Of a stretch of DNA of 64,000 bases, positions 39,652 to 57,288 are shown piece by piece. This DNA comes from Nymphaea colorata. Lineage: Eukaryota > Streptophyta > Magnoliopsida > Nymphaeales > Nymphaeaceae. The DNA lies in NCBI RefSeq assembly GCF_008831285.2, contig NC_045138.2, forward strand, positions 15,781,934-15,845,933. The letters run 5' to 3'. The position numbers and the translations under genes are program-made. The notes below the pieces were generated by a model, which saw nothing but the letters and a program-made list of their open reading frames with translations, ran no database searches and had not been told where the DNA came from. Positions within the stretch are counted from its first letter, which is position 1, and every line of letters begins with the position of its first letter.

Positions 39652-41223
39652 AAGGGTATTTGTGTAATTTATTATTTAACGAATTTTCTTGTCATTCAAT
39701 GTTTTTCAGGCTTCAATGCCGCTCAAACAGGTACCCGGTACTCTGGTTCGAAAAAACGGGTTCAGAACTGACCTGCCTAGGTCAGCACCATAGGGTTCTA
39801 TTGGGCATGATTTTTTTTTTATATATTATTTTTCAATGAAATGTATATTATTATTAAAAATATATTATATATTCAAAAATTAAATTTATATTTAAAAATT
39901 ATAAACAAGGGTTGTAGGCTTTGTAGTTCGCCAATACTGCAACCATATAGATATCCCCCCTACCCATATAGATATACATACTTTTTTCACTTTAATGAAA
40001 ACATTTTACACATAACCAACTTTTAGACAACCAACGTTTGAGTAGCATTAGGAAAAAAAACCTTTTTTTCCTTATACCCATTTGGGAAAAAGAAATTGTC
40101 AAAAAGGTGCTTAAGAAACATTAAAATTTTTTATATAAAAAAAAACTTTTTTTCCTTATACCCATTTTGGGGAAAAGAAATTGTCAAAAAGTGCTCAAGA
40201 AACATTAAATTTTTTTTTTATATAAAATGATAAAATGCTCCTCTTAAAACCCACTCTTCCTTGATTGAATAAAAATGTGTGCATCTATGATTTGAAGTCA
40301 GGGGTAGAGCAAACGTAGAGCTAGATTTGGCCTTGGCCTCTTCTCAATTTTTTTGTAAAAAAAAAATATATATATAAAATTTAAAAATAATGACTTGTTT
40401 TATATAAAAATTTTGAAAAATAATATTTTAGTTATTTTAAAAAAAATTGACTTGTTTTATATAAAAATTTTGAAAAATAATATTTCAATTCTAGTGAAAA
40501 TTTAGAAACTTTAATTCAACCCCCTCATAAAAAATTTTTAGCTCAATATTTTTTTGTGGTCTTACACCAAAACATTTTGAGAATTTCTCTATGCTTGTTT
40601 AATAACTTCAAAAGTAGAGTGTTTTTATTTACCTCAAACATTAGATCCGTCTTTGTACTTTTCAAAAAAAAAAAAAAAAAGGAAGGCAGCAAAAAGCTAA
40701 AGTTAAAAATTCAGTAAAAAAAAATAGGTTGCTTTTACATTTGAGAATGGATCCGAGTTCAAAATTCACATAGTGCACCTTAGGCATGGAGATGATGCGA
40801 TGGAGCTGATGCAACACCCGAAACCCAAGCTCGGGCTTGGCCTGCCCAAAACTCCAGCTTGAGCCCAATCGGTGAAAAAAAAAAATTTGAATATAAAATA
40901 TAATATTAAAATACATATTATTAATAAAACAAAAATAATATTAAATAACTTACCAGATCAAAATGGGCTGACTCGGGCGGCCCAATATATTACCATCTCC
41001 GTCCAGCCCTAATTGCAATCCGTGTCTTTTACGTGATCAGTACTTCAATAAGTTTTTGCTTTTCTTTAATTTCAGAATTTAGGACAACTGGAGTTTAGGC
41101 CTGATTACCACTTGAACTTAAAACGCAAATAGGGATGTCAGATTGGTGGGTTCAGAATTGGTTTGAAAATGACTCACAATGGCAATTATCATATTTGAAT
41201 ATGTAATCCAGAATCTAGAGCAT
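39652..41223. other. Intergenic, AT-rich repeat debris
   Basis: Includes a local duplication of ACTTTTTTTCCTTATACCCA (about 40060 and 40145) and GACTTGTTTTATATAAAAAT (40392, 40450). An element-like end CAGGGGTAGAGC lies at about 40299, and GC-rich TIR-like words at 40850 and 40975-41010. No gene seen. Confidence 0.45.
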
Positions 41224-41247
41224 ATATATATATATATATATATATGC
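41224..41247. repeat. (TA)n microsatellite
   Basis: Uninterrupted TA run immediately before the second copy of the 12.5-kb repeat. Confidence 0.95.
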
Positions 41248-42313
41248 TCTAGTGAAACTTCACGAACGTAATATATGTTTGAAAAGGCTGGTGACTAGTT
41301 GCACACGAATCTTCTTTTATGCAGACAGAGATAAGATGGCTGTGGCTGCTCTGGAGAGGAGGAAAAAGCTCATGTAGATATGCAAATCTTTTCTTGGTTT
41401 ATCATGATCTGTCCTAATTCTTTTGCTGTTTCTTTGTAGTTTTTATTCTTTCATTCATTCGTTAATAAAAAGTAGGTGACGTGACCTCCAGCAGGATGCT
41501 TTTGATTAGCGGTAACCCGTTGGTTGCTGCTCTTCTGTTCTGTGAACGTATTAAGATGACAAAACTTATCGTGGAGTTTGGAAAGGACCTCATTTTACTG
41601 TTGCTTGTCTGATCATTTATCTATTAATTTTCATTTCCTTGATACCTGTTGGTTCTCTGTATTGTATTGATCTTGATTTGATTGGAGGATGCAAAGATAA
41701 AACGGTTGCATCAAGTGGAACATATTTAGTGTTTACGGATGAAAATTATTCAAGTCATTAAAAAAATAAAAAAAAAAAATATTTTGGCTCGACCGGTCGC
41801 TCCTCTTGGCTCGACCTGCAAATTGTTTGACCAGCCCCTGAAAAAAAATTTACTTCACCTGTTTAATCTATCAAGCGGGGTCGCGTTTATGATCAAAGTG
41901 CATTGTGGACCAACAAGAAGAAGATCTTTTCTAGTTTGAAGACAAGAGAAGAAAGAAAAAGTGAAATGAATGCTTACTTGATTTTTGGTCTTTGCAGTGA
42001 GGCCACTCACTCGCATACAAATCCAAGATTCGCAGCCTCCAGGAACATATTGAACCGGCCAGTTCACATTCAAATGGCTCCATGTTCATATGGTGGTAAG
42101 CGTTATATCTACGCTAAAAGATGTAAAATACTCGAGCCCATGTAAATGGTTTTTTTCATATGATACATACATTTCCCTCTCCCACCTTCATTTTTTGGAG
42201 TTGGATCCAGTTGTAGTCCAGCGTTGGACCAATGAAGGTGGTAACCGGATTGAGTACTCAATATTTAGATCCAAATCACGTTGTGGACCCGGACCCGAGG
42301 GAAGAGCACAGGT
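41248..42313. repeat. Dispersed repeat, copy 2 (partner at 12491-13690)
   Basis: Same orientation as copy 1. It starts right after the TA run, which may mark an insertion target or slippage at the edge, and ends where copy 1 homology stops near GAAGAGCACAGGTCGC. Carries different indels from copy 1, including an insertion near 41750-41860. Confidence 0.8.
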
Positions 42314-42321
42314 CGCCCCAT

Positions 42322-42405
42322 CATCATCACCATTGTGATGATGATGATGATGATGACATCACCACCATAATCACCCATCACGCCATCATCATCCATCACC
42401 ATGGA
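42322..42405. repeat. CAT/GAT trinucleotide-rich stretch
   Basis: Imperfect CAT, GAT and CAC triplets that read as poly-His/poly-Asp in one frame. Simple-sequence DNA, not a gene. Confidence 0.85.
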
Positions 42406-43897
42406 CGGGAAAAGGGAACAGATTCCCACCTCCCAACGCTAACGCTACCTTCTTCTCTGCAACTTTTTCCGCCATCGCCTGCCTCCCTTGCCCGTTCTGC
42501 CCCTCCCATCTCCCCCAATGTCTATATTGCCCCCCTACACCATTATCAGGCTTGTTATCGTCGATTATGCTCTCGTTCCTGTTTCTTAAAAATAAAGCTG
42601 CAAATATTTTCGACTCCAATTTAAAGTTGATTCTTTATTATATTTAAAGCTTTTTGGTGGTTGTTAAATAAGTACTGTGCATCACATGCCATGCATCAAA
42701 TTTGTTTTGGCCAATGGGTGGCTTCGCTGGATGATTTTGAATCAGGAAATGTAAAAATATGTAAAACTTAAGTTTGTTACCATTTCGTAATGAGAATACT
42801 TTGATTGATCTCAAAGATGTGTTAATAATATTTCATAAATCTGTTTTAATTTTTTAAGTATATTTATAAAATAGTAACAAACTGTTACTGTTGCTAAACA
42901 ATCTCGAGAACTACTTGAGTGGATAAGTTTGGACTCCTCCACTGAACAAAGTTCAAAGGAGCATTACATAACAAGAACATTGTGTTAGTGTTACATGAAT
43001 TTATTTTAAAGATTAAGACATATTTACATAACAGTAACGTAATATTCATGGTACCAAATGTTTCCTAAGAAGTCCAACGGGTTTTTGGCGGGGCTCAATC
43101 CTGGTTTAGTTCATGGACTTGAACCAATGATCTTAAATTTGAGAATATTATGTCCTGCCAAATTTATAGTTTGACAAGGTAAAAATTCTTCCCAAAACAT
43201 TAAACATGCTTGATTTCTTTTGCAAAAAAGGTCATATCTAGTACAGATATTTACAAATTTGTGAACCCACTTATCATACCAGGCAAATTTGCACGAACTT
43301 GTGAGTTTCATTTTTCTTTTCTTAACTTCTATTTTCAATTAATAATACATTTTGGATCCTTCGTTGAACCAAACTTTTTTTTTTTTTAATTAATGTCTTG
43401 ATTGTGTAAAGCTTCTTGCCTGATCACAGCGTCCACATGTTGGTAATCATGATTTTGCAGATTCAGAATCCACAAACTCGGATGAACCCGATCCATAATA
43501 AACGTGATCAGAAACGAACCCCCCAAATGTCCAATCAGAGTAAATAACCCGGCGGTCATTTGTCAAATGATTAGGGCCAAGGCGGGAATTTCCGTAGTTT
43601 CGGGCCCCAATAATTGGAGCGGGAGACGCTTCCTTGAGCTCCAAACCACTGGGGCGTCTTCTGCAACCCCGTTTGCCCTCCTCAGTTGCAGAACTCGTCC
43701 TCCCCAAACAGACGATCTCTCTCTCTATGTCTCTCTCTTTCTCTCCTGCTTTATTTCTTCCCTCCGAAGTCTGATTGTTTTCTGTTTCTTTGGGCATTCA
43801 ATCTTTCCCATCCTTATTTCCTGGTTTTTCTCAATTTTTTTCTTCTTTCCCGAAATTCCCATTGATTTTAAAACTATATAAATAATCTGGTGGAGGG
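42406..43897. other. Intergenic and 5' region of the AMMECR1-family gene
   Basis: The last 250 bases carry a CT-rich leader (43700-43780), probably 5' UTR. No other gene seen. Confidence 0.45.
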
Positions 43898-48596
<4,699 letters not shown>

Positions 48597-50474
48597 TACG
48601 CGATCTTCTCTTCGCAATGAACTTGCGAACCTCTGTTTACCAAACATTTGATTTATGTGGGGAGTGTCTTATTTCGTGCTCCTCCTACCTGTCTCTGCTC
48701 ATGCCTTCAATTGTTGTGAAGAACTTCTCCGTGTGATGAAGGCATGGAAAAAATCTGACGTTTAGACTTTTAAAAGTATTTATTTAGAGCCCCATTCTGT
48801 GGGTTCTAAACAAAATTATCGATGCTAATTGTTTGTCATATTCCATGATTAGTCTTTGCAACTTTGTCATCTGCTATGATAGCACACCAAATCTGCTGCA
48901 TGGTTGTGAAAGTTCTATCTTCCATGAGATTAATTTTAACCTATTTTCCAACTTGAATGTTTTAGAAAACCAATGGGTGCATATTGCTTTGTTTCACCAA
49001 AACCGTTGGTCTAGGCAAAGGAGCTTGAGGGCTTTCTTTGGGTAAATTTGAGCATAATTGTTTCGCTATGAATGGTCACCTTATAGGTTGTGTAATCTGT
49101 ATTCTGGTTGCAGCGAAACCGTCTCATGTGTTCTTTATCGAATTACATATCCACAATAATTTACCAAATTGAATGTCTTTGAGAGCGTTTTGAGTATGGT
49201 TCCCTTAAGTCATAAAAGTGAAAAGAAAAACCATGTTCATGTTCTAGGAAATATGCTAAGAGGCATAGAAGAATGATGTGCGGCAATTGTTTGCTAGATA
49301 TAGATAATATATCTATAAGCACATCATGTATTTTGAAACAGAAGACATGGTTATTTCAAAATTATCTACTTCAAAAGAACACCTGTTTCATGAATGTAAT
49401 GTTCTTGTTAAACACACTAAACAAAAGTGTTTAGGCCTTCTTTTAAGCCTGATTTTTGGGCTTATAGCTAGAAGTTGGACTTCTAATTTTCCAATTATAA
49501 AACGAATTGTAGCCGGCAAATCTATTTTATTTCTCAGTCAACATCTGAGTAAGCTTTGTTGTCTCCCGTGGTGTCAATTGGAGAACACATGAATGTGAAC
49601 AACTATTGACAGTGAATGGATGCATAAGTGCCGCCAGAACATGAGGAATTGAGCAATAAGCCTGCAAATCGAGGTGTTCGAAATGGAACAAAGAGTTTCA
49701 TGTGAGTGTTATTGAGCTGGATCACTCATCAAATGACAGTTAGGATCGCAACCCTTGTGCCGATGGGGTGGAACTGGTGTATTAGCTGACTCAACCCTGA
49801 GTCAGGACCTTGACTAGGTCAATTGACCTATTTGTCTGTTCAAGCCACCTTTGACCATACCTACAAGCTGTTCAATGTTCCATAATATGCAATCTTAATG
49901 CTAATATCCATGGCCAGGCACTAACCAGCATACTAGCTGACTCTCCATCTTAAGGTTGATCATGTTCAACAGTACCGCTAGTATAAGAGTCCCTGAGAGG
50001 TTGGCACATCGGCTCGGGCCAGTGGCTTGGTAGGCAGCTGTTCCTGATTGGAGTGGTATGGATCATACATTTTGGATTCTGTACCAAGTACTGTACATTA
50101 CAACCCATATCACATAATAGATGTTTGAACGAAAAATTTTGGAGACCTGATCTTGTTTTTTTAACTCTTGCCTATAGAAGCCCCGACAGTTTGAGCAAGT
50201 TCTTATCGTTTGAGGATAAAATGTTTGTGTATGATTTACAATGAAGAAAGAGAAAATGCACTCATTTTGTGGAAAGCCGTTGAGATTTTTGCAATTAAAA
50301 AATGCCAATTGATGTTTAGTTGGAGTGTCATTCAACAAGTTCAAACTAAGAGAGATAGACTGGACCAAGTTAACAAGTTGAATGACTTTATCTTTGTTCG
50401 TTAGCGAGAGAGATAATAAATTAATGTACATGTGGATACTTGTTTAATAAGTTAACTTAATATATATGATAAAA
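48597..50474. other. AMMECR1 3' UTR and intergenic region
   Basis: Transcript end probably within the first 300-500 bases. The rest shows short frames only. No gene recognised. Confidence 0.45.
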
Positions 50475-50745
50475 TGCCGTTGAGAGATCAATTGCCTTAT
50501 TCTTTAATTAAATGAATAAGGAAGGCATGTCAATCAATTTTTTGAACGTTGAACTAACGTTCCTTTTTATTTCAGGCAATTGCTGAAACGTTCTCAACTT
50601 TTGTTGTATAAAAGGAGGACGATTGTAATTCAAATTATCAAGAAAGATTGATCTCTCTCCCGTGGACGTAGGCAACACTAGCCAAACCACGTAAAAATGC
50701 TTTCTCTTCTTCTCTCCTAGCTCTGTCCAAACTCTGTTTATCGCA
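50475..50745 (+). repeat. 5' LTR of the copia element
   Basis: Contains a TATAAAAGG promoter box (50607-50615) and the R/U5 wording CCGTGGACGTAGGCAACACT. The sequence from 50494 on is repeated at 54985. The start at TGCCGTTGAGAG is inferred from the usual TG start; the end at ATCGCA fits the CA rule and sits 8 bases before the primer-binding site. Confidence 0.7.
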
Positions 50746-50753
50746 ATTCTTTA

Positions 50754-50765
50754 TGGTATCAGAGC
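50754..50765 (+). promoter_or_regulatory. tRNA primer-binding site
   Basis: TGGTATCAGAGC, complementary to the 3' end of plant initiator methionine tRNA, lies directly after the 5' LTR. This is the standard copia primer site. Confidence 0.92.
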
Positions 50766-50815
50766 GATAAATCTTCATCATGAGGTAGAAAATCATCTCC
50801 AAGCAGCAAGAATCT

Positions 50816-51735
50816 ATGGAGCAGGAAAGGGGAGCAAGGCACGATAATGAACAACACACTATCTTGCAAGGCAGTGATGGATCTTTGCACAGACTTGTCG
50901 TGCACGAGCAAGGTAATCCCAATCTCAAGATTACTAATACCTTGCTTGATGGTCTCAATTATTTACCTTGGTCTAAGGCAGTCACTCGATTCCTTAGTGG
51001 AAAATCTAAACTCTGATACATTCATGGTACCTCAAAGAGACCACCACTCAATGATCCGAAATATGGCGAGTAGCGATCAACCAATGACACTGTTGCGTCT
51101 TGGCTCATCAATTCGATGGAGCCAAAGATAGCAGCCTGTTTGAATTTTCTAGACACGCTGAGGAGGTGTGGCAAGCTACCAAAGATCTTTACGGTGAACA
51201 ATATAATATTGCTCGCATGCACCAACTGTCTCAAACAAAAGGAAGTCTAAAGAAAGGGACGACCCCTATTAACGAATATATTGGCACCTTTAAAGAAATT
51301 TGGGATGAGATAGATGTCCATTCTCCATTGACTACCGATCTTTCTATAGCTAAGAAGCAACGTGAACAAGAGCACATATTTGAAATTCTTGTTGGGCTTC
51401 CAAATGACTACGAGAATCTTCGTAGTCAAATTCTCATGGCACATGAGCTACCTTCGCTAAGTTCAGTTTGTGCCCTTCTTATACGAGAAGAGTCAAGAAG
51501 AAAGGCTATGGGCACCTTAAACTACAACGATCAAGATGTGTCAAACGATGAAAAGGCAGCTTTTGTTGTAAACGGTATAGATAACAGAAATTTCAAAGGT
51601 AAACGTGATAATGACAGAAAACTTAAATGCTCATACTGTAAAAGAATTGGCCATTCTCATGACACATGCTGGTTTATCCATGGAAACCCTGACAGAGGTA
51701 TAAGTCATACCTCCAAGACCACCTCAAATGGGTAA
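50816..51735 (+). pseudogene. copia gag, frameshifted
   Basis: Opens with MEQERGARHDNEQ, then a UBN2-type gag region (LLDGLNYLPWSKAV), breaks near 51016, and resumes in another frame to 51735. The zinc knuckle is CSYCKRIGHSHDTC followed by WFIHG, of the C-x2-C-x4-H-x4-C kind. A stop at 51733-51735 separates it from pol. Confidence 0.85.
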
Positions 51736-54700
51736 TCTAAGAAAGAAAACAATTTCAGTGGGATAATCAAGAAGGAGAACAATCAGACCAGTCTTATAAC
51801 TTCTTCATCAGACAAGCCTATCACATTGGAGACTCTTGCTGAAATGATAAAGGAACTCCAAGCAGAAAAGACCGCAGGTATCACCATCAACTCTTCCGAT
51901 TACACTAAAGGTATGGCCTACGTCTCTTGTCTTGATTCTAGCTGTCATTGGATAGTCGACTCAGGAGCCACAGATCACATTGCTAACCAATTTACTCACC
52001 TCTATACCTCTCACCCTATTGACGGCATTGGACCAGTTGCTGCAGCCAACGGAATGCCTATTGCCGTCAAAGGAAAAGGAGGAATAGACTTTTTTAACAA
52101 AAATTACACTAGTGAGATTCTTGTCATGTCTTAACTTAAGTTTAATCTACTGTCTTTAGCAAAAATTACCAAAGAATTAGATTGCAATGTGGTTTTTTCC
52201 GCTACTAACATTGGATTTCAGGATCGAAAGACTCAGACGATGATTGGTGAGGGGCACCAAGTGAATGGACTCCACCAAATCAAAGTTCCTCATCAAGCTT
52301 TGAATGTGGCTTCCACAAATGAGGGAGAGATCTGGCATCAACGGATGGGTCGTCCATCCACTCGAACGTTAAATTATCTTTTTTCCAAGCATTATTTTGA
52401 CAATCACACATGTGATATTTGTAAGTTTGCTAGAATGACTAGACCAAAGTTCTCTTTATCTGATTCTATTAGTGAACAACCATTTGATCTTATTCACTTT
52501 GATGTTTGGGGTCCTGCGCCTGTAGATTCTTTGGATGGATTTAAATATTATGTTATGTTTATTGACGATTTTTCCAGATCCACTTGGGTTTATTTTATGA
52601 AAAACAAATCTGAAGCACTCTTTCATTTTCAAAATTTTTATAAGATGATTGAAGTTCAATACAACTGTAAAATAAAATGCTTCAAGTCTGATAACGGTAC
52701 TGAGTTCAAAAATTCTGGTTTCAAAACCTTCTTGGACGAGCATTGCATACTACATCAAACACCGTGTATTGACACACTTCAACAAAATGGCATTTCTGAA
52801 AGAAAAAATAGACATATTTAAGAAGTTGCTAGAAGGATGTTATTTCAAATGCATGTGCCTAAAAACTATTGGAAATATGCTATCTCCTCGGCTTGCTATG
52901 CGATCAATAGAACTCCTAATAAGCATCTTAATTATGCTAGTCTTATTGGCAAACTTACGGGTCATGAACCAAAACTTGATCATTTGCGTGTGCTTGGTTG
53001 TATGGTTTATGTGTGGCTACACTATGCAAAAAGAGACAAACTTAGTCATCGCCCAACCAAATGCATTTTTGTCGCCACAACTCACAAGGCAACGAGTATG
53101 TATGTTTTGATCCTATTACTAAGAAAACCTTTATATCTCGTGAAGTTCATTTCAATGAGAAACAACCCTACTTTGGAGTCAATAATTGTGATATAGGACA
53201 TGGGGAGTCTAATTCTCCTAACTTGCATGATTTTGATGATTTATTTTTTACCATAAGTGATGAATGGGTTACTAGAGAAACTCTTTTAGAAACTGAAAGT
53301 CACTCAGAAAATCAAGAACCTGTTATTACTACGGATGGTGATGAACCCTTACGGATGGTGATGAACCCTCTAACCAAGAACTTAGAAGATCTGAGAGAAT
53401 TTGAAGATCGCCCTCTCATCTAACAGAATATGAGACTTATTCCTGCAGTCATTATCTCATCAGCAATTTTGTTTCTTATGATAAGATTTCTACTTAACAC
53501 ATCAACTTCATCAAAAGTCTTGATAAAATTAGTGAGCCTCAAACTTTTCAAGAAGCTAAGAAGGACTCAAATTGGAGAAAGACAATGGAAGAATAATTAG
53601 AGACCCTAAATCGCAACAAGACTTGAGAGATTGTTACAAAACCAAAGAATTCTAACGTTGTTGGTTACAAATGGCACTACAGAGTCAAATACAAGAGTGA
53701 CAGCTCACTAGAAAGATACAAAGCATGTGTAGTAGCCAAGGGATTTACTCAAACAAAAGGACTGGACTATGATGAAACTTTTGCTCTTGTGGCAAAAATG
53801 ATACATTAAGGATTCTCTTATCTTTGGCCAGTAACCTGAACTGGGGACTCCATCAACTAGACATGAAAAATGTCTTCTTGCAAGGTGAATTGAGTGAAGA
53901 AATTTACAAGGCACTTCCTCCAGGGCATCCAGATGAAGGGAAAAATTATGTGTGCAGGCTCAACAAAGCTATCTATGGTCTGAAACAGTCTCCTAGAGCG
54001 TGGTACCTGAAATGAAGCATGACCTTAAAAAACTTTGGATATCACCGATGTCACTCTGACAATACGCTCTTCATAAGGAAAGGCAAAGAACACATCATTG
54101 TTGTGTTAATTTATGTGGATGATATAGTAGTGACAGGTGACAATGTTGAAGGCATACATAATCTCAAACAATACTTGAGAACCACATTTGATATAAAAGA
54201 CCTAGGGAAACTCAAGTATTTTCTCGAAATTGAGATAGCCCAATCACACAAAGGCATCTTCATTTGTCAAATAAAATATGCACTTGATATATCAAAGGAA
54301 ACTGGAAAGATGGATGCACGTCCTGCCGACACTCCGTTTGAAACAAATCTCAAATTGGGATCATGTGAGGATGAACCAGAGGTCAACAAGGAAGTATATC
54401 AACGTTTAGTTGGTAAACTTATTTACTTATATGTCACTAGACCTGATATTTCGTTTGCAGTGAATATGAGTAGCAGGTACATGCAAAGCCCAAGAGAGTC
54501 ACATATGAGAGCTGCATATCGCATTCTTCGATACATCAAAGGCACTCTTGGACAAGGACTCTGGTACAAAAGGAATCAAAACTTAGATACAGTTGCATTC
54601 ACATATGCAGATTAGGCTGGAGACATCGGTGATAGAAAATCAACTACAAGATATTGTATCTTTGTCGGATGTAATCTTGTGGCATGGAAATGCAAGAAAT

Positions 54701-55002
54701 AGAAGACAGTAGCTAGATCCATTACTAAAGCAGAATATCGAGTCATGGCCGCAGGAACCAGTGAACTCATATGGACTAAAAATATAATTGAAGAACTGAG
54801 CCTTGAAGTTTCAAAACCTATGCACATGTTCTGTGATAATCAAGTAGCTATATATATTTCAACCAATCCAGCCTTTCATGAAAGGACAAAGCACATCGAA
54901 ATTGATTGCCACTATGTCACAGAAAAGATTGAATCTCGAGATATCAGAACTCTTCACATAAATGGAGTGGAACAAGTTGCTGACGCCTTATTCTTTAATT
55001 AA
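51736..55002 (+). pseudogene. copia pol, multiply broken
   Basis: Aspartic protease has WIVDSGATDHI (about 51950). Integrase has an HHCC zinc region (IWHQRMGRPS to CDICKFARM) and catalytic residues in FDVWGP, FKSDNGTEF and SERKNRH. Reverse transcriptase has LKQSPRAWY and YVDD at 54112-54123. RNase H reads YAD then a stop (54613-54615, where Trp is expected), then AEYRVMAAGTSELIW. Further stops lie at about 52132 and 52819, and a shift near 53800 falls in the N-terminal reverse transcriptase. The frame ends GVEQVADAL where it runs into the truncated 3' LTR. Confidence 0.88.
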
Positions 55003-55236
55003 ATGAATAAGAAAGGTGCGTCAATCAATTTTTTGAACGTTGAACTAACGGTCCTTTTTATTTCAGGCAATTGCTGAAACGTTCTCAACTTTTGTAGTAT
55101 AAAAGGAGAACGATTGTAATTAAAATTATTAAGAAAGATTGATCTCTCTTCCGTGGACGTAGGCAACACTAGTCGAACCACGTAAACATGCCTTCTCTTC
55201 TTCTCTCCTAGCTCTGTCCAAACTCTGTTTATCGCA
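54985..55236 (+). repeat. 3' LTR of the copia element, 5'-truncated
   Basis: Aligns with 50494-50745. It lacks the first 19 bases or so of the 5' LTR, and the polypurine tract and end of RNase H are missing. Differences between the two LTRs over the shared 250 bases are about a dozen, indicating an old insertion. Confidence 0.85.
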
Positions 55237-57288
55237 ATTCTTCAATATACCTAAGTACTGTTCTAAAATGTGTTAAGCTTTGTTTGCTGGTCTATGCAAT
55301 TAGAAGAAGAAACAATTAGAAAAAAACTTTAGAAAACATAGAAAGCAAGTTGATGCTATTAATTTGGAGCACTTTGATACATTAAAATCACAAATTGAAA
55401 ATAAAAAATTGCAACATATATCAGGAAGAACCTTAAATGGTTTAAGAGTGAAAGAGAAGCCACTCATGATGAAGACCATTCATATATTGGTAAGAACGTT
55501 GAATTTACACGAGGACGTGAAGAAAAATCATTATTTTATTTTATTTTGCCCTTTGTATTTGATACGTGCCTAATTTTGGCACCATCGAGGACGGCCGAAG
55601 GCCTAGTCCAGAGCGCTAGAGCGGAGCAGACCAGCGGCGTGAGTAGCAGTTGGGCACCCCGATTACAACCCGACAGGCTTATGTCCTTGTTGCCTTGTGA
55701 GGTTAGCCTCGCCGGGGAGCGTCGAGAGAAGCAGGCCGCAGCATTGCATGCGGCCGAGGATGAGCGCAAGCCCAAGGAGCAGCCTGCAAGGTCTGACACT
55801 AGCACCTATGTGCATAGGGCCAAGTGCACACGAGTGAGACATGACACCTTGGCATGGTTCAGGGTTTGACACTTATAGAACCCTTGGACATTACTTATAT
55901 GGCTGCAGTGAGAGGAACAGGCAGAGCAGCTGAGGTCGAAAAAGGTGAGATAGGGTCCGGATTCATAGAGAGAGCGGGTGCAACCAGATCCATTCTAGGT
56001 GCCCTTTTTTACTTATGTTTATTTACTCTTTTGTACTGTCTCGATTTGAGACGTGTTAGAATCGTTTTAGTTTAAGTTTTTTGTATTGTCTCGGGTTAGG
56101 AGCTAAGTGAACCGAGATGTTTATCATGTATATAACCTTGTAATTAGGTTTTTTTGGATTACGCTTGAATGAAGATTTGATTTTATTTGGGCGTCCCTTT
56201 CTCTCTTCCCCTTTACCTCTTGAGCTTTGTCAGTGGTGGTGGCCGGATTCTAGTATGACCTCAACCGGCGTAGCCGGAGTTCTACCTACAGCCAGTGGCC
56301 TCCTCTATTTCTGATTTCTCTTCTCCTAAAGTCACCCCTTCCATGGCCGATTGGATGACGATTTGAAGATGACGAACGTTGCTGCCGACAACCTCTCCAT
56401 CTTTTCCAAGTCACGACGTTTCCCCGACCAGTAAGCTAGGTGATCCACGGTGCAACTTTCCTTAACCACAAAGGGAGGTTAGAGGCCGGTTTCATCTCAC
56501 GGGAAGGCTGCCGTGCAGGAGTATGCTAGTAGATCTGGTGTTATACTTCTAAAGTAGCAGCACGACCATCTACCGACCAACGAACATCCGCCTCCTATGT
56601 TCCTGCGATAGAAGGAGAAGTGGTGGCAGACCACAAAGTTGAAATCGATTCTTCTTGTTGAGTGTGATCTTGGGTAGCGATAGCGCCTCGGCAATGAGGT
56701 TCTATCAGTATTGCTCAATTTTATTTCATTTCACGAATTATAAGGCCAAGTTTGTTCCTTTTTTTTTTGTGGGTTATAGTACTTGCGCATGCTGAATCGA
56801 CGAAGGTTCATATTTAAGTATGCCATTTTTTTTATATAAAAAAGAATACTCTTCTTTATTTACTCTGGTTTTGAATGTTTTTATATATTTCTTGTTTCTA
56901 ATAAAAAAAACTACGGTTATTTAAAGGTTACATCACGTTAACTACGATTGGCCCGATCAATATAACGTTGAGCTGAGTTAATTTAACACCTGAAAACCTG
57001 CATGTTGCTAATGAAGTGCGAGTTTTAAGCTGAATTTGGAAGTTAGAGATTGAGATGAGATTAATGATGAGGACATGAGAGGGTTTGTCAATCTTCTTTC
57101 TGAAAAAAGGTGGCTGAAAATGACTCCTCTCCATCTGATCATCGATTCTCTTCGGCCTTTTTTATTAACAAAAAATGGTAAAAAATCACTTTGAGTGGGA
57201 ACTAAGCCCGTAATTGTCAGCCAAAAACATTTAAATAAAATTTAAATAAAAAATTTTAAAACAAAGACGGCATGTTTGTTCAGAAATC
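55237..57288. other. Intergenic, with LTR-like segment
   Basis: Between about 55560 and 56300 the base composition rises and the wording (TATATAACCTTGTAATTAGG, a GAATGAAG stretch, then CCGGCGTAGCCGGAGTTCTAC) resembles a plant LTR downstream half. No partner LTR or coding region was found. The frames at 55536-55872 have no recognised domain. Confidence 0.35.

Larger units (their letters stand above)
50475..55236 (+). mobile_element. Degenerate Ty1/copia LTR retrotransposon
   Basis: A 5' LTR, primer-binding site, gag, and pol in the order protease, integrase, reverse transcriptase, RNase H are followed by a 3' LTR, all on the plus strand. Domain order (integrase before reverse transcriptase) defines copia. 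Coding is broken by a frameshift in gag and by several stops and shifts in pol. The junction of RNase H and 3' LTR is deleted. No convincing 5-bp target duplication was found at the edges. The element cannot move on its own. Confidence 0.93.

Noticed and set aside
42232-42624. 130-codon frame rich in His and Asp
   Set aside because: Arises from CAT/GAT triplet repeats fused to the end of a dispersed repeat.
43867-43882. TATATAAATA box before the AMMECR1-family ATG
   Set aside because: Only about 25 bases upstream of the start codon, too close to position a transcript start before the ATG; the CT-rich leader upstream is a better 5' UTR.
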